Shown: one piece after another, positions 40,924-48,303 of the stretch | Position numbering within the stretch: the stretch's first letter is position 1 | Layout of the letters: every line of letters begins with the position of its first letter | Assembly: GCA_934437985.1 (NCBI GenBank) | Contig: CAKSBI010000016.1 | Span: 1 to 48,303 of the forward strand | Direction of reading: 5' to 3' | Length of the DNA: 48,303 nt | DNA from: an uncultured Lachnospiraceae bacterium | Lineage (GTDB): Bacteria; Bacillota; Clostridia; Lachnospirales; Lachnospiraceae | Notes under the pieces: model-generated | What the model saw: the letters and a program-made list of their open reading frames with translations, nothing else | The model's database searches: none | What the model was told of the DNA's origin: nothing | Position numbers and translations under genes: made by a program

Positions 40924-41913
40924 TTAATCCGTTAACGTCGCATACATAACCGCTTTAATCGTATGCATTCTGTTCTCAGCCTCATCAAATACCACTGACT
41001 GTGGTGATTCAAACACTTCATCAGTTACTTCCATCTCTTCAAGGCCAAACTTTTCTTTTATCTGGCGTCCAACCTCCGTGTTAAGATCATGGAATGCCGG
41101 CAGGCAATGCATAAATACAGCCTTCTCCCCTGCATTCTTCATAACATCTGAAGTAACTCTGTACGGAAGAAGGTCATTAATACGTTCCTCCCACACTTCA
41201 GGTGCTTCACCCATAGAAACCCATACATCTGTATAGATAACGTCGGCGTCCTTAGTGCCCTCCATAACATCCTCCGTAAACGTTATGCTTCCGCCTGACT
41301 CCTTAGCATATTCCCGGCATTTTTTTACAAGTTCACTGTCTGGAAAATACTTTGACGAGGTACATGCCGTAAAGTTCATTCCCATCTTGGCACATGCGAT
41401 CATAATAGAATTACCCATATTATAACGTGCATCACCCATATATACAAAATTAATACCCTTAATCCTTCCAAAATGCTCCTTAATTGTAAGCATATCTGCA
41501 AGTAACTGCGTAGGATGGAACTCATTAGTAAGTCCATTCCATACAGGTACACCGGCATACTTTGCAAGCTCCTCAACAATCTCCTGTCCGTATCCACGGT
41601 ACTCTATTCCATCAAACATCCTTCCAAGAACCCTTGCCGTATCGGCAATACTCTCCTTCTTGCCAATCTGTGAGCTCTTAGGGTCCAGATAGGTTGCATG
41701 CATTCCGAGATCATACGCTGCCACCTCAAAAGAACATCTTGTACGCGTACTAGTCTTTTCAAATATAAGCGCTACACTCTTACCTCTGTGAATATCAACC
41801 GGAATCCCCTTTTTCTTCTTATCTTTCAGCTCTGCTGCAAGATCCACAAGATATTCAATCTCTTCCGGGGTATAATCCATAAGTGTAAGAAAATTACGAC
41901 CTTTTAAATTCAT
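40924..41913 (-). CDS. argF: Ornithine carbamoyltransferase
   Basis: A 329-residue carbamoyltransferase making citrulline from ornithine and carbamoyl phosphate, or the reverse in the deiminase pathway. The carbamoyl-phosphate motif is [13 protein letters not shown] (about 52-64). [12 protein letters not shown] carries the His-Pro-Thr-Gln contact, DVWVSMGE the ornithine loop, and MHCLPAFHD the catalytic Cys loop. Length is standard. The ATG at 41913 has GGAGG 10 nt upstream; the frame's earlier start at 41937 is not favoured. No other arg or arc genes adjoin. A perfect palindrome overlaps its probable promoter. Confidence 0.95.
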   Translation of the reverse strand: MNLKGRNFLTLMDYTPEEIEYLVDLAAELKDKKKKGIPVDIHRGKSVALIFEKTSTRTRCSFEVAAYDLGMHATYLDPKSSQIGKKESIADTARVLGRMFDGIEYRGYGQEIVEELAKYAGVPVWNGLTNEFHPTQLLADMLTIKEHFGRIKGINFVYMGDARYNMGNSIMIACAKMGMNFTACTSSKYFPDSELVKKCREYAKESGGSITFTEDVMEGTKDADVIYTDVWVSMGEAPEVWEERINDLLPYRVTSDVMKNAGEKAVFMHCLPAFHDLNTEVGRQIKEKFGLEEMEVTDEVFESPQSVVFDEAENRMHTIKAVMYATLTD

Positions 41914-41944
41914 TGTATGTGTGCCTCCATATATCATTTATCTT

Positions 41945-41989
41945 ATTATATCTTTTGTAATCATTTTATTGGTTACCTGTCAGGTAACC
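41945..41989 (-). promoter_or_regulatory. argF promoter region with perfect palindrome
   Basis: On the minus strand TATAAT (41945-41950) lies 31 nt before argF. The -35 position is poor and overlaps a perfect palindrome with 8-bp arms GGTTACCT and AGGTAACC (41971-41989, 3-base centre). Such a layout fits an operator for an unknown regulator; it is not an ArgR box as I know it. A weak terminator for the SPFH gene is the alternative, but no T-run follows on that strand. Confidence 0.45.
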
Positions 41990-42005
41990 GTCTGTTTACC
42001 GGACA

Positions 42006-42971
42006 TCAGTCTTCCCTGACTACCTCTGCAAATGACTTTGCAAGGCCTGCAACACCCTGTATCTCAGACGGAATAATAATCTTGGTTGCTTTACCGTCTG
42101 CCGCCTTTGCGAATGCCTCAAGGCTCTTAATAGTAATAACTTCCTTGCTAGGGTCTGCCTCATTAAGGAACTTAATACCATCCGCATTAGCTTTCTGCAC
42201 AATCATAATAGCCTCTGCCTGGCCCTCAGCCTCACGTATCGTTGCTTCCTTTTTAGCCTCAGCCCTTAGTATTGCAGCTTCCTTTTCAGCCTGCGCATCA
42301 AGAATAGCAGACTCCTTCTTACCTTCCGCAACAAGAATGGTAGATTTCTTCTCACCCTCTGCTATAAGAATAGCCTCACGCCTCTCACGCTCCGCCTTCA
42401 TCTGCTTCTCCATTGCATCCTGTATGGCAGCAGGAGGTATGATATTCTTAAGCTCAACACGGTTAACCTTGATACCCCATGGGTCTGTTGCAACATCAAG
42501 CGACACCCTCATCTTAGTGTTGATTATCTCCCTTGAAGTAAGTGTCTCATCAAGCTCAAGATCACCAATTATATTACGGAGTGTTGTTGCCGTAAGATTC
42601 TCAATCGCCATAATCGGGTTCTCCACACCATATGCATACAGCTTAGGGTCTGTAATCTGGTAAAAAACCACCGTATCAATTCTCATTGTAACATTATCCT
42701 TGGTAATAACCGGCTGTGGTGCAAAATCAACAACCTGTTCTTTAAGTATCACACGCCTCGCAACCCTGTCGATAAGAGGCACCTTGAAATGTATTCCTAC
42801 ATTCCACGTTCCCTGATAACCGCCAAGTCTCTCGACTACATATGCTGTTGCCTGCGGAACAATCTTAATACATGACGTAATAAGCAGCAATATAATAACA
42901 ACAAGCAGTCCAAAACCGATCAACGTTCCATTAACCATATCCAATTCCGATAACAATACAGACTTTCCCAT
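42006..42971 (-). CDS. SPFH/band-7 membrane protein (QmcA/stomatin-like)
   Basis: A 321-residue SPFH-domain protein. One N-terminal membrane helix (about 12-34) is followed by the band-7 domain (IVPQATAYVVERLGGYQGTWNVGIHFKVPLIDRV). Then comes the stomatin stretch TDPWGIKVNRVELKNIIPPAAIQDAMEKQMKAERERRE and a long Ala/Glu/Lys-rich coiled coil with repeating AEGEKKS/ILxAEAKKEA units (about 190-270). Such proteins form large ring or cage assemblies in membrane microdomains with NfeD partners, here the next upstream gene (45 nt). The ATG at 42971 has AGGAGG about 8-9 nt upstream; the TTG at 42977 is too near. Confidence 0.93.
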   Translation of the reverse strand: MGKSVLLSELDMVNGTLIGFGLLVVIILLLITSCIKIVPQATAYVVERLGGYQGTWNVGIHFKVPLIDRVARRVILKEQVVDFAPQPVITKDNVTMRIDTVVFYQITDPKLYAYGVENPIMAIENLTATTLRNIIGDLELDETLTSREIINTKMRVSLDVATDPWGIKVNRVELKNIIPPAAIQDAMEKQMKAERERREAILIAEGEKKSTILVAEGKKESAILDAQAEKEAAILRAEAKKEATIREAEGQAEAIMIVQKANADGIKFLNEADPSKEVITIKSLEAFAKAADGKATKIIIPSEIQGVAGLAKSFAEVVRED

Positions 42972-43016
42972 AAACAAACTCCTCCTTAATTATCATATAA
43001 AATAATGTCTGTAACC

Positions 43017-43436
43017 CTACTTTACAATAAGCTTAACTCCCGAAATACTGTCAACCGTTACTGTAGCGCCCTCTTCTGATACACTTCCATCCGCTGTCCT
43101 TGCCATCCACTCCTGTCCGTTGACAGACACCCTTCCGGTGGCATTAATGTTATCAATACGCTCTATCACCTTAGCCGTCTCCCCTACAAGGCTCTCTGCA
43201 TTCGTCTTGGCTCTGCTGCCGTTAAAATACTTCATGGCAATCGGCCTTGTGAAGAACAAAGTGATCAATGATACCAGAAGAAATACGATCACCTGGACAA
43301 CTAATGGGCCATTACATATTGCGGCAAAGAATGCTGCCAGTGCCCCTATCGCAAACCATATAGTTGTAAGTCCAAGTGTTATGATCTCAATGACAATGCA
43401 TACTGCCATAAAAATGAGCCAGTAATAACTTTCCAT
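43017..43436 (-). CDS. NfeD family membrane protein
   Basis: A 139-residue short NfeD-type protein. Three or four membrane helices fill residues 1-75. A C-terminal OB-fold beta domain follows (SLVGETAKVIERIDNINATGRVSVNGQEWMART...). It lacks the ClpP-like serine-protease domain of long NfeD proteins. It is paired with the SPFH gene downstream, as in the usual YbbJ/QmcA arrangement, and probably caps or anchors the SPFH assembly. The ATG at 43436 has AAAGGGGG about 8 nt upstream. Confidence 0.92.
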   Translation of the reverse strand: MESYYWLIFMAVCIVIEIITLGLTTIWFAIGALAAFFAAICNGPLVVQVIVFLLVSLITLFFTRPIAMKYFNGSRAKTNAESLVGETAKVIERIDNINATGRVSVNGQEWMARTADGSVSEEGATVTVDSISGVKLIVK

Positions 43437-43483
43437 AATCCCAGCCCCCTTTCATAAACCTATTATATTATTATATATCATTA

Positions 43484-44329
43484 TCATAAAAAAGACAAGG
43501 AACTCATATACATCAGCACTCCCGCCGCAACCGCAGCGTTAAGTGATTCCGTCTTTCCTGCCATCGGTATTCTTACTTTCATATCGCAGCCTGACAATGC
43601 CTCATCCGAAAGTCCGTTAGATTCATTTCCAATAAGGACTGCAAGTCCGGCCGGATAATCAGTCTGCCGCATATCCGTACCATCAAGTGCAGCTCCCATA
43701 AGTGAAATACCTGCATTCCTACATTTATCTATTATAATCCCGATGCTGTCACAATATGCATGCGAAACCCTTAGAATGGCCCCCATGGTAGAACGCACAA
43801 CCTTCGGATTATATACATCCACAGTTCCCCTGTTCATCAATACACCGTCAAACCCTGCTGCCTCCGCTGTACGAAAAATAGTTCCAAGATTGCCCGGATC
43901 CCGGAGATTCTCAAGTACAATATACCTTCTGGCCGTTTTACCTGCGGAGGCTGACATAATATCATCAATATCCATTACAGGCATTGACGCAACTGCAGCC
44001 ATTCCCTGTGGAACCACCGTATCACACATTGCCGCAAATACATTGTCCTTAACAACCTCATGATCACTGCCATTAATCATCCCACACGCTTCCTTTGAAG
44101 ACATATGTGCCAGCCGGTTATTGTTATACTCAGCATCCCACTGTGTCCCATTAAGCATATTATTCATTGTCTCAGATATATATACCTTACTTACAACACC
44201 TTCCCGGACGGCTTCAAGTACCATCTTGGGCCCCTCGATTATATAACTGCGCTGTTTTTTTCTGTCCTTAGAGCTCTTAAGCAGCTTAGCTACATTCTTA
44301 ACCTGTGCATTACTCTGACTTTCTATCAT
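43484..44329 (-). CDS. TrmH/SpoU family RNA 2'-O-methyltransferase
   Basis: A 281-residue SPOUT-class methyltransferase. An N-terminal L30e-like RNA-binding domain (IIEGPKMVLEAVREG) is followed by the SpoU catalytic domain. Motif 1 reads LENLRDPGNLGTIFRTAEAAGF, motif 2 LIGNESNGLS and motif 3 VRIPMAGKTESLNAAVAAGVLMY. It resembles RlmB/TsnR/YsgA-type 23S rRNA methyltransferases; the target nucleotide is not determinable. Its ATG overlaps the trkA stop (ATGA), so the two are translationally coupled, though no functional link is known. Confidence 0.92.
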   Translation of the reverse strand: MIESQSNAQVKNVAKLLKSSKDRKKQRSYIIEGPKMVLEAVREGVVSKVYISETMNNMLNGTQWDAEYNNNRLAHMSSKEACGMINGSDHEVVKDNVFAAMCDTVVPQGMAAVASMPVMDIDDIMSASAGKTARRYIVLENLRDPGNLGTIFRTAEAAGFDGVLMNRGTVDVYNPKVVRSTMGAILRVSHAYCDSIGIIIDKCRNAGISLMGAALDGTDMRQTDYPAGLAVLIGNESNGLSDEALSGCDMKVRIPMAGKTESLNAAVAAGVLMYMSSLSFL

Positions 44330-44985
44330 AATTTATCCATCCTTCTCAGCTTATCAAGGTGCATATTATCACCCAGTACAATCAGCGTATCATCTTCGGT
44401 AAGCTTTTCATCAGGGGCAGGATTAATCACAAGTCCTTCATTTCTCCTGATACCGATAATATTTACCTTATGCTTAGTGCGTATCCCCAGTTCACTAAAG
44501 CTTTTTCCAACCCAGACCCCGGGCACAGGAAAATCCATTATGCTATACCTGTCAGACAGTTCGACCGCATCAAAATAATTACCATGTACAAGCTGGTTAG
44601 CTATACGTATGCCGGATTCACGCTCCGGGAAAACCACCTTGTCAGCACCTACTTTACGGAGAATCTTAGCCTGAAGGTCACTGCCTGCCTTGGCAATGAT
44701 AAACTTTGCGCCGAGCTCTTTGGCAAGCATCGTACCCATAACACCTGCTTCAAGCTCATCACCTATGCCGATAATAACAGCCTCATAGTTGGACAGCCCT
44801 AATGAAGCGAGGAACTCACCATCTGTTATATCTCCAACCTCGGCATGGGTAACATAATCAGCAGCCTCATCAACCATTTTTGTATCATGGTCCGCAACCA
44901 TCACCCCACACCCGGCATCTGACAGGCTTGATGCAAGACTTATTCCAAATTTTCCTAGTCCAAGTATAGCAAACTCCTTTTTCAA
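44326..44985 (-). CDS. trkA: TrkA/KtrA-type K+ uptake regulatory protein
   Basis: A 219-residue single-unit RCK protein gating potassium channels. The RCK_N Rossmann domain (about 1-130) has GLGKFGISLASSL (nucleotide-binding glycines) with the acidic residue D28 in ADHDTK after strand 2, the usual NAD(H)/ATP ligand site. The RCK_C domain (about 140-219) ends ...EDDTLIVLGDNMHLDKL. At one RCK_N/RCK_C unit it resembles KtrA/C rather than E. coli's double TrkA. The cognate pore protein TrkH is at 46049-47413, separated by a coiled-coil gene. Confidence 0.93.
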   Translation of the reverse strand: MKKEFAILGLGKFGISLASSLSDAGCGVMVADHDTKMVDEAADYVTHAEVGDITDGEFLASLGLSNYEAVIIGIGDELEAGVMGTMLAKELGAKFIIAKAGSDLQAKILRKVGADKVVFPERESGIRIANQLVHGNYFDAVELSDRYSIMDFPVPGVWVGKSFSELGIRTKHKVNIIGIRRNEGLVINPAPDEKLTEDDTLIVLGDNMHLDKLRRMDKL

Positions 44986-45011
44986 CAGCCCACACCTCCA
45001 GCAAAAGCATC

Positions 45012-45980
45012 TTAATAATTAAAATCAATCTCTATTCCCTTAAGCTCCTCAATATCCATATTGGCACGCTTCATTATAAGCCTTACTTTTTCCTGCACAT
45101 CCTTATAATAATCATAATTATCCGTATTGCCCCCGAGCTTATAATCCATACGGTCTGATTTTGCAGCTTCATCCAGAATCTCTTCCTGTTCTTTTCTTCT
45201 TTCTTTTGCCTCGTCAATACGCTGCTGTCTCTCTTCACGCTCCTCCTCAAGCTCTTTTGCCTCTTCCTTAGCCTCTTCCATTCTCTCTTCAGCGTTAGTT
45301 ATTCCTTCCCGGACAAATTCACCTACTGCATCAGAATTAACAGCATCCATGATCTCATCCACGGCATCATTAACCTTATGCATAGTCTCTGACTGCGGCT
45401 GATTAATAACACTGTCTGAATATTGCTGCATCATAACCTTTAGTTTCTGCTCTGCCATATACAGGCCATTACTTGCATTATCCCTGTCAGCATTATTAGC
45501 AAGCATCTTATTCTGAAAATCAGTCCTTGGTATATTCTGAAGCTCTTTCAGGCGTTCAACCTCTTCATCACTAAAAGCATCTACAGGAACTCCGTTTTTA
45601 TAATCCTGGTATTTTTTAAGTACCATCAGATCCTTATACTCTGCAGATTCTGTATCAATATCATTTTCTTCAATATATTTTGCTGCATACGCATCAATAT
45701 CCTCAGTTTTCTTCCTATATTCCTGCATCCGGTCAAACATGGCTTTCTTTTCCTTTTCAAGGTCTTCAAGACCTTTTGAAACAGATATGTCCTTATCCCA
45801 TGCTTCCTTTATCAGTGCACTGATCTGCTTTTTTGCCATCGCACGTTTTTCATCCACAGCACCTGCTGCCCCCGCAGTTCCTGACATATTGCCTGCGTAC
45901 AGGACATTGCTGTCCTTATCATATCTGGCATTACCGGTCTGACTGCTATTAATACTAACTCCATTTACTGATATCATCAT
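45012..45980 (-). CDS. Hypothetical coiled-coil protein between trkH and trkA
   Basis: A 322-residue soluble protein. The N-terminus (ISVNGVSINSSQTGN) has a Gly/Ala/Ser-rich leader. Several helical, charged segments follow, and a strongly predicted coiled coil (about 230-280; runs of E, K, R in EEAKELEEEREERQQRIDEAKERRKEQEE). No signal peptide, membrane helix or known domain is recognised. The ATG at 45980 has GGAGG 9 nt upstream (45990-45994); another ATG follows one codon on. It lies 68 nt after trkH and 26 nt before trkA, so it is probably co-expressed with the K+ system. A link to K+ transport is not established. Confidence 0.68.
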   Translation of the reverse strand: MMISVNGVSINSSQTGNARYDKDSNVLYAGNMSGTAGAAGAVDEKRAMAKKQISALIKEAWDKDISVSKGLEDLEKEKKAMFDRMQEYRKKTEDIDAYAAKYIEENDIDTESAEYKDLMVLKKYQDYKNGVPVDAFSDEEVERLKELQNIPRTDFQNKMLANNADRDNASNGLYMAEQKLKVMMQQYSDSVINQPQSETMHKVNDAVDEIMDAVNSDAVGEFVREGITNAEERMEEAKEEAKELEEEREERQQRIDEAKERRKEQEEILDEAAKSDRMDYKLGGNTDNYDYYKDVQEKVRLIMKRANMDIEELKGIEIDFNY

Positions 45981-46048
45981 ATCTGTCATCCTCCCTGATA
46001 TCCATATTTTTTGCAGCAATGTGGCACACGTCTAATACCCACCGGACA

Positions 46049-47413
46049 CTATCCAACCCTTACCCTGGCTGCGGGGTATCTTCTTTTAACCCCCTTATGG
46101 CTGTTCGTATTAAAAAACAAAGCCAGCGATATTGGTCCTATACGTCCGATATACATTGTTATAATTATTATCACCTTACCGGCAATACTTAATTCCCCTG
46201 TAAGGCCTCTTGTAAGTCCTACCGTGCCTATTGCAGACACTGCCTCATAACATATATCGGCAAAATCACGTCTTTCAGTTATACACAGTGCAAAAATTGC
46301 TATAATTAATACGCTCATACTGACGACAAATACCGCAATTCCCTTACGGACATTGTCCGGTGATATACTGCGTCCAAATGCTTCTGTGTCCTGCCTGTTT
46401 TTTATTATAGAAACAGCTGTAAGTATTATCATCGCAATCGTAACCGTCTTGACACCGCCGGCAGTTCCCGATGGCGACCCTCCAATAAACATAAGCAGCA
46501 TTGATAAAAATGCCGTCGCATTGGTAAAATTCTCCTGCGGAATTGTATAAAACCCGGCTGTCCTGGTAGTTACCGACTGGAAAAATGCCGCCTGAACCTT
46601 ATTACCTGCCGGCATTCCACCCAGCGTCTCCGGGTTACTGTACTCAAGTATAAATATTATAGCTGTCCCGGCCACAAGAAGAATGAGCGTTGTACATATA
46701 ACTATTTTTGTATGCAGCTGCAGCCTGCGCCACATTTTTGTTATCGAGCCTCTGCTTTTTTCACCAAATGTTTCAATTATATCCCACCATACCGGAAATC
46801 CTATGCCGCCAAGTATAATAAGCATCGAAGTAATCGCATTAACAGCAATATTATCACGATATATACTAAGACTTGTATCTCCTAAGAGATCCATTCCCGC
46901 ATTGCAGAAAGCTGATACTGAATTAAATAATGCGTAAAATACCCCATCATAACCATAATCTTCCACGAACACCATCATATACAGCACCGCCCCTATGCCT
47001 TCAACAATCAGTGTGCCTTTTATAATTCTTATTGTAAGTTTTACAAGTCCGTTAAGATTGTCAAGATTATATGCATCCCTTATAAGAAGCCTGTCCTTTA
47101 ACGTAATATACCTGCCTGCCATAAGTAATGCTGCTGTTGAAAATGTTACTATTCCAAGCCCGCCAAACTGTATCAATATAAGAATTACCACCTGCCCGAA
47201 CAGGCTCCAGTGGTTTGCTGTCGACAGGGTAGTAAGTCCCGTAACACATACAGATGTAGCAGCAGAAAACAGGGCGTCTAACGGAGCAGTCCATGTTCCG
47301 TCTGCAGATGATACCGGAAGCATCAGTAACACCATGCCAATAAGTATGGCACCAAGGAAACCAAATGCTATAATCTGTGTTGTCGTAAGACCCTGTTTTC
47401 TGCGCAATTTCAT
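46049..47413 (-). CDS. trkH: TrkH/KtrB family potassium transporter
   Basis: A 454-residue membrane pore protein with four M1-P-M2 repeats. The selectivity-filter Gly of each repeat is visible: TSVCVTGLTTLS, VSAFCNAGMDLLG, VTTRTAGFYTI and VSAIGTVGLTRG. The gating-region signature GGSPSGTAGGVKT precedes the fourth filter. Length is closer to KtrB (about 440) than E. coli TrkH (483). It transports K+ (or K+/Na+) under control of the RCK protein two genes downstream. The ATG at 47413 has GAGGGTG 8 nt upstream. It begins 21 nt after a truncated solute-binding gene. Confidence 0.94.
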   Translation of the reverse strand: MKLRRKQGLTTTQIIAFGFLGAILIGMVLLMLPVSSADGTWTAPLDALFSAATSVCVTGLTTLSTANHWSLFGQVVILILIQFGGLGIVTFSTAALLMAGRYITLKDRLLIRDAYNLDNLNGLVKLTIRIIKGTLIVEGIGAVLYMMVFVEDYGYDGVFYALFNSVSAFCNAGMDLLGDTSLSIYRDNIAVNAITSMLIILGGIGFPVWWDIIETFGEKSRGSITKMWRRLQLHTKIVICTTLILLVAGTAIIFILEYSNPETLGGMPAGNKVQAAFFQSVTTRTAGFYTIPQENFTNATAFLSMLLMFIGGSPSGTAGGVKTVTIAMIILTAVSIIKNRQDTEAFGRSISPDNVRKGIAVFVVSMSVLIIAIFALCITERRDFADICYEAVSAIGTVGLTRGLTGELSIAGKVIIIITMYIGRIGPISLALFFNTNSHKGVKRRYPAARVRVG

Positions 47414-47434
47414 TATAAAAACACCCTCTCTATC

Positions 47435-48226
47435 CTATCTGTTCTCATTAACATACTTAACAGCCTTGTCCTGTATTATATTAATGGTATCTTCCAGATT
47501 CTTCATTCCTTTTATATATTGTTCTGCCCCATCCTTTGTCACATCCACAGCCTGCTTATTGTCCCTGTTATATACCGCACAATCTATCAGCTTTTTTAAT
47601 ATATCTATATCTTTCTCTGTTGCAGGTCCATAGGATATATTATCCGGCATCACAACATACTGCGGATATATTGTTGCCCCATCCTCCGCAGTATATTCTT
47701 CTGTTGCCGGATAACCGACATAACAGGAATCGCCCCCACATATAACATCATCATACCGGATATCATTAATTCCATATATATACCTGTTAGTAAGAAGTGC
47801 CCTGTCCTTACTCAGATTCTCTTCTGCATCTGCGCCCGCAACATATTCCTCCTCTATCTTATGGCAGAATTCAAGTATCTGACTGTAATCCCCACTATTA
47901 AAGCTGCATGTTCCGTCGTTATAATCCATAAAGTCAGATACAGAGCCCGACATTATCACATCATACATATCCACTCCTGATATTCCGCTTACAAGAACCG
48001 TACCCTGAGGCATGTCCTCGTATTTCTTTATAAGTCCGGGCATTATATTCCGGGCAGGAGAAGCTTCCACAAATTCACCGGCTTCACTGCCGCATAACAT
48101 TGCACTGATAAAAAATCTTTTCATAAGCACATACTGTCTGCCATCATTTTCTGTTTTGCCAAGGAATCCGTCTATAAAATAATCCTTATTCAGAACATCG
48201 TCCTTTTCCATATATGGCATAAGGTC
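47435..48226 (-). pseudogene. Extracellular solute-binding-like protein, N-terminal half missing
   Basis: The readable C-terminal part is 261 residues from an internal ATG at 48220 that has no ribosome site. DLMPYMEKDDVLNKDYF at its head resembles the LxPYLxxD..L....F stretch found in the middle of family-1 solute-binding proteins. DFMDYNDGTCSFNSGDYSQILEFC and DDVICGGDSCYVGYP fit their C-terminal lobe. A signal peptide, lipobox and the first lobe are absent. The codons for Asp-Leu just before the ATG run in frame to 48226, where the sequence changes to an IS200/IS605-type right end. The simplest reading is that an insertion split the gene; the other half would lie beyond the window. A 2-component or ABC partner is not seen. 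Confidence 0.6.
48207..48226 (-). other. Putative TnpB reRNA guide position
   Basis: In IS200/IS605 elements the RNA bound by TnpB runs off the right end, and its guide is the flanking host sequence. If 48227 is the last element base, the first 16-20 host bases on the minus strand (48226 down to 48207) would be the guide, lying inside the interrupted solute-binding gene. This is inference only. Confidence 0.35.
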
Positions 48227-48303
48227 GTGAACTACCCATTGTCTTAAGCCAATGGGCTTCCTGCTTCATCGACCTCGTTTCTACGTTCCACTCCGGTCGG
48301 AGC
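48227..48303 (-). mobile_element. Right end of an IS200/IS605 family element (partial)
   Basis: On the minus strand the last 77 bases hold the 3' tail of an ORF, a hairpin with 7-bp arms (CCCATTG and CAATGGG, 48235-48241 and 48250-48256) that overlaps the stop codon, then TAGTTCAC ending at 48227. A tail encoding EAGSP..., with its stop inside a GAAGCCC...GGGTAGTTCAC hairpin, is what I know from TnpB-bearing IS200/IS605 right ends. Only the edge is in the window, so the element's integrity is unknown. Confidence 0.6.
48244..48303 (-). CDS. tnpB: TnpB C-terminal tail (partial, runs off the window)
   Basis: Nineteen codons reading APTGVERRNEVDEAGSPLA then TAA at 48244-48246. The EAGSP ending is frequent in TnpB proteins because the codons form part of the right-end hairpin. 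TnpB is an RNA-guided nuclease encoded by IS200/IS605 transposons. No catalytic residue is in this fragment, so the call rests on the tail, the hairpin and the adjoining TTCAC. Confidence 0.5.
   Translation of the reverse strand, partial: APTGVERRNEVDEAGSPLA

Overview
The window looks like chromosomal DNA of an anaerobic Clostridia member, most likely Lachnospiraceae and perhaps close to Lachnospira/Butyrivibrio. The evidence is moderate-to-low G+C, strong AGGAGG-type ribosome binding sites with occasional TTG/GTG starts, a MurE with the meso-diaminopimelate DNPR motif beside dapF, secreted proteins with Thr/Pro-rich linkers and BIG2 domains, a DUF6145-like protein, and the Gram-positive block ireB-ruvX-yrzB ... 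mltG-like-trmR-U32. This placement is inferred from gene content only. No rRNA, tRNA, CRISPR array or intact transposon was seen.

Layout. 1-5.5 kb: degV, prfC and miaB on the minus strand, then a divergent CaCA cation antiporter. 5.5-7 kb is an accessory island: a 166-bp palindrome, a frameshifted Xre regulator with an operator-like palindrome, and a type III (ToxN/AbiQ-like) toxin-antitoxin locus. That locus has two ~53-nt RNA repeats, a terminator and a 3'-truncated toxin. 7-17.3 kb is a surface/secretion block: a 1940-residue multidomain secreted protein, a divergent LytTR/GHKL two-component pair with a LytTR-type box between them, and a secreted transglutaminase-like/LRR protein. 17.3-19.4 kb: an HxlR regulator, a wrecked cupin gene and a MATE transporter.

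19.4-28 kb is a conserved housekeeping run on the minus strand: mtaB, ireB, ruvX, yrzB, RNase J, a short MltG-like protein, the tRNA wobble-uridine pair trmR and U32 hydroxylase, a PHP protein and a UDP-sugar pyrophosphorylase. 28-33 kb: an HPr-like protein lacking the active histidine (plus strand), thiI with its cysteine desulfurase, rsmE and a secreted CE1-like esterase. 33-44.3 kb: a FliD-tail-like unknown, murE, dapF, a transsulfuration enzyme, an OGG-type glycosylase, dusB, coaX, a DUF6145-like protein, argF, an SPFH/NfeD pair and a SPOUT rRNA methyltransferase. 44.3-47.4 kb: Trk/Ktr potassium uptake (trkA, trkH) with a coiled-coil protein between them. At the right edge a solute-binding-protein gene is cut off by what appears to be the right end of an IS200/IS605 (TnpB) element.

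Genes that work together: ThiI with the desulfurase in tRNA 4-thiouridine; U32 with TrmR in 5-methoxyuridine at tRNA position 34; MurE with DapF in meso-DAP peptidoglycan; TrkA with TrkH in K+ uptake; SPFH with NfeD in membrane domains; and LytTR/GHKL possibly controlling the giant secreted protein. The least ordinary parts are the type III toxin-antitoxin locus with its decay, the LytTR box, the IS605 right-end junction and several undescribed palindromic or dispersed repeats.
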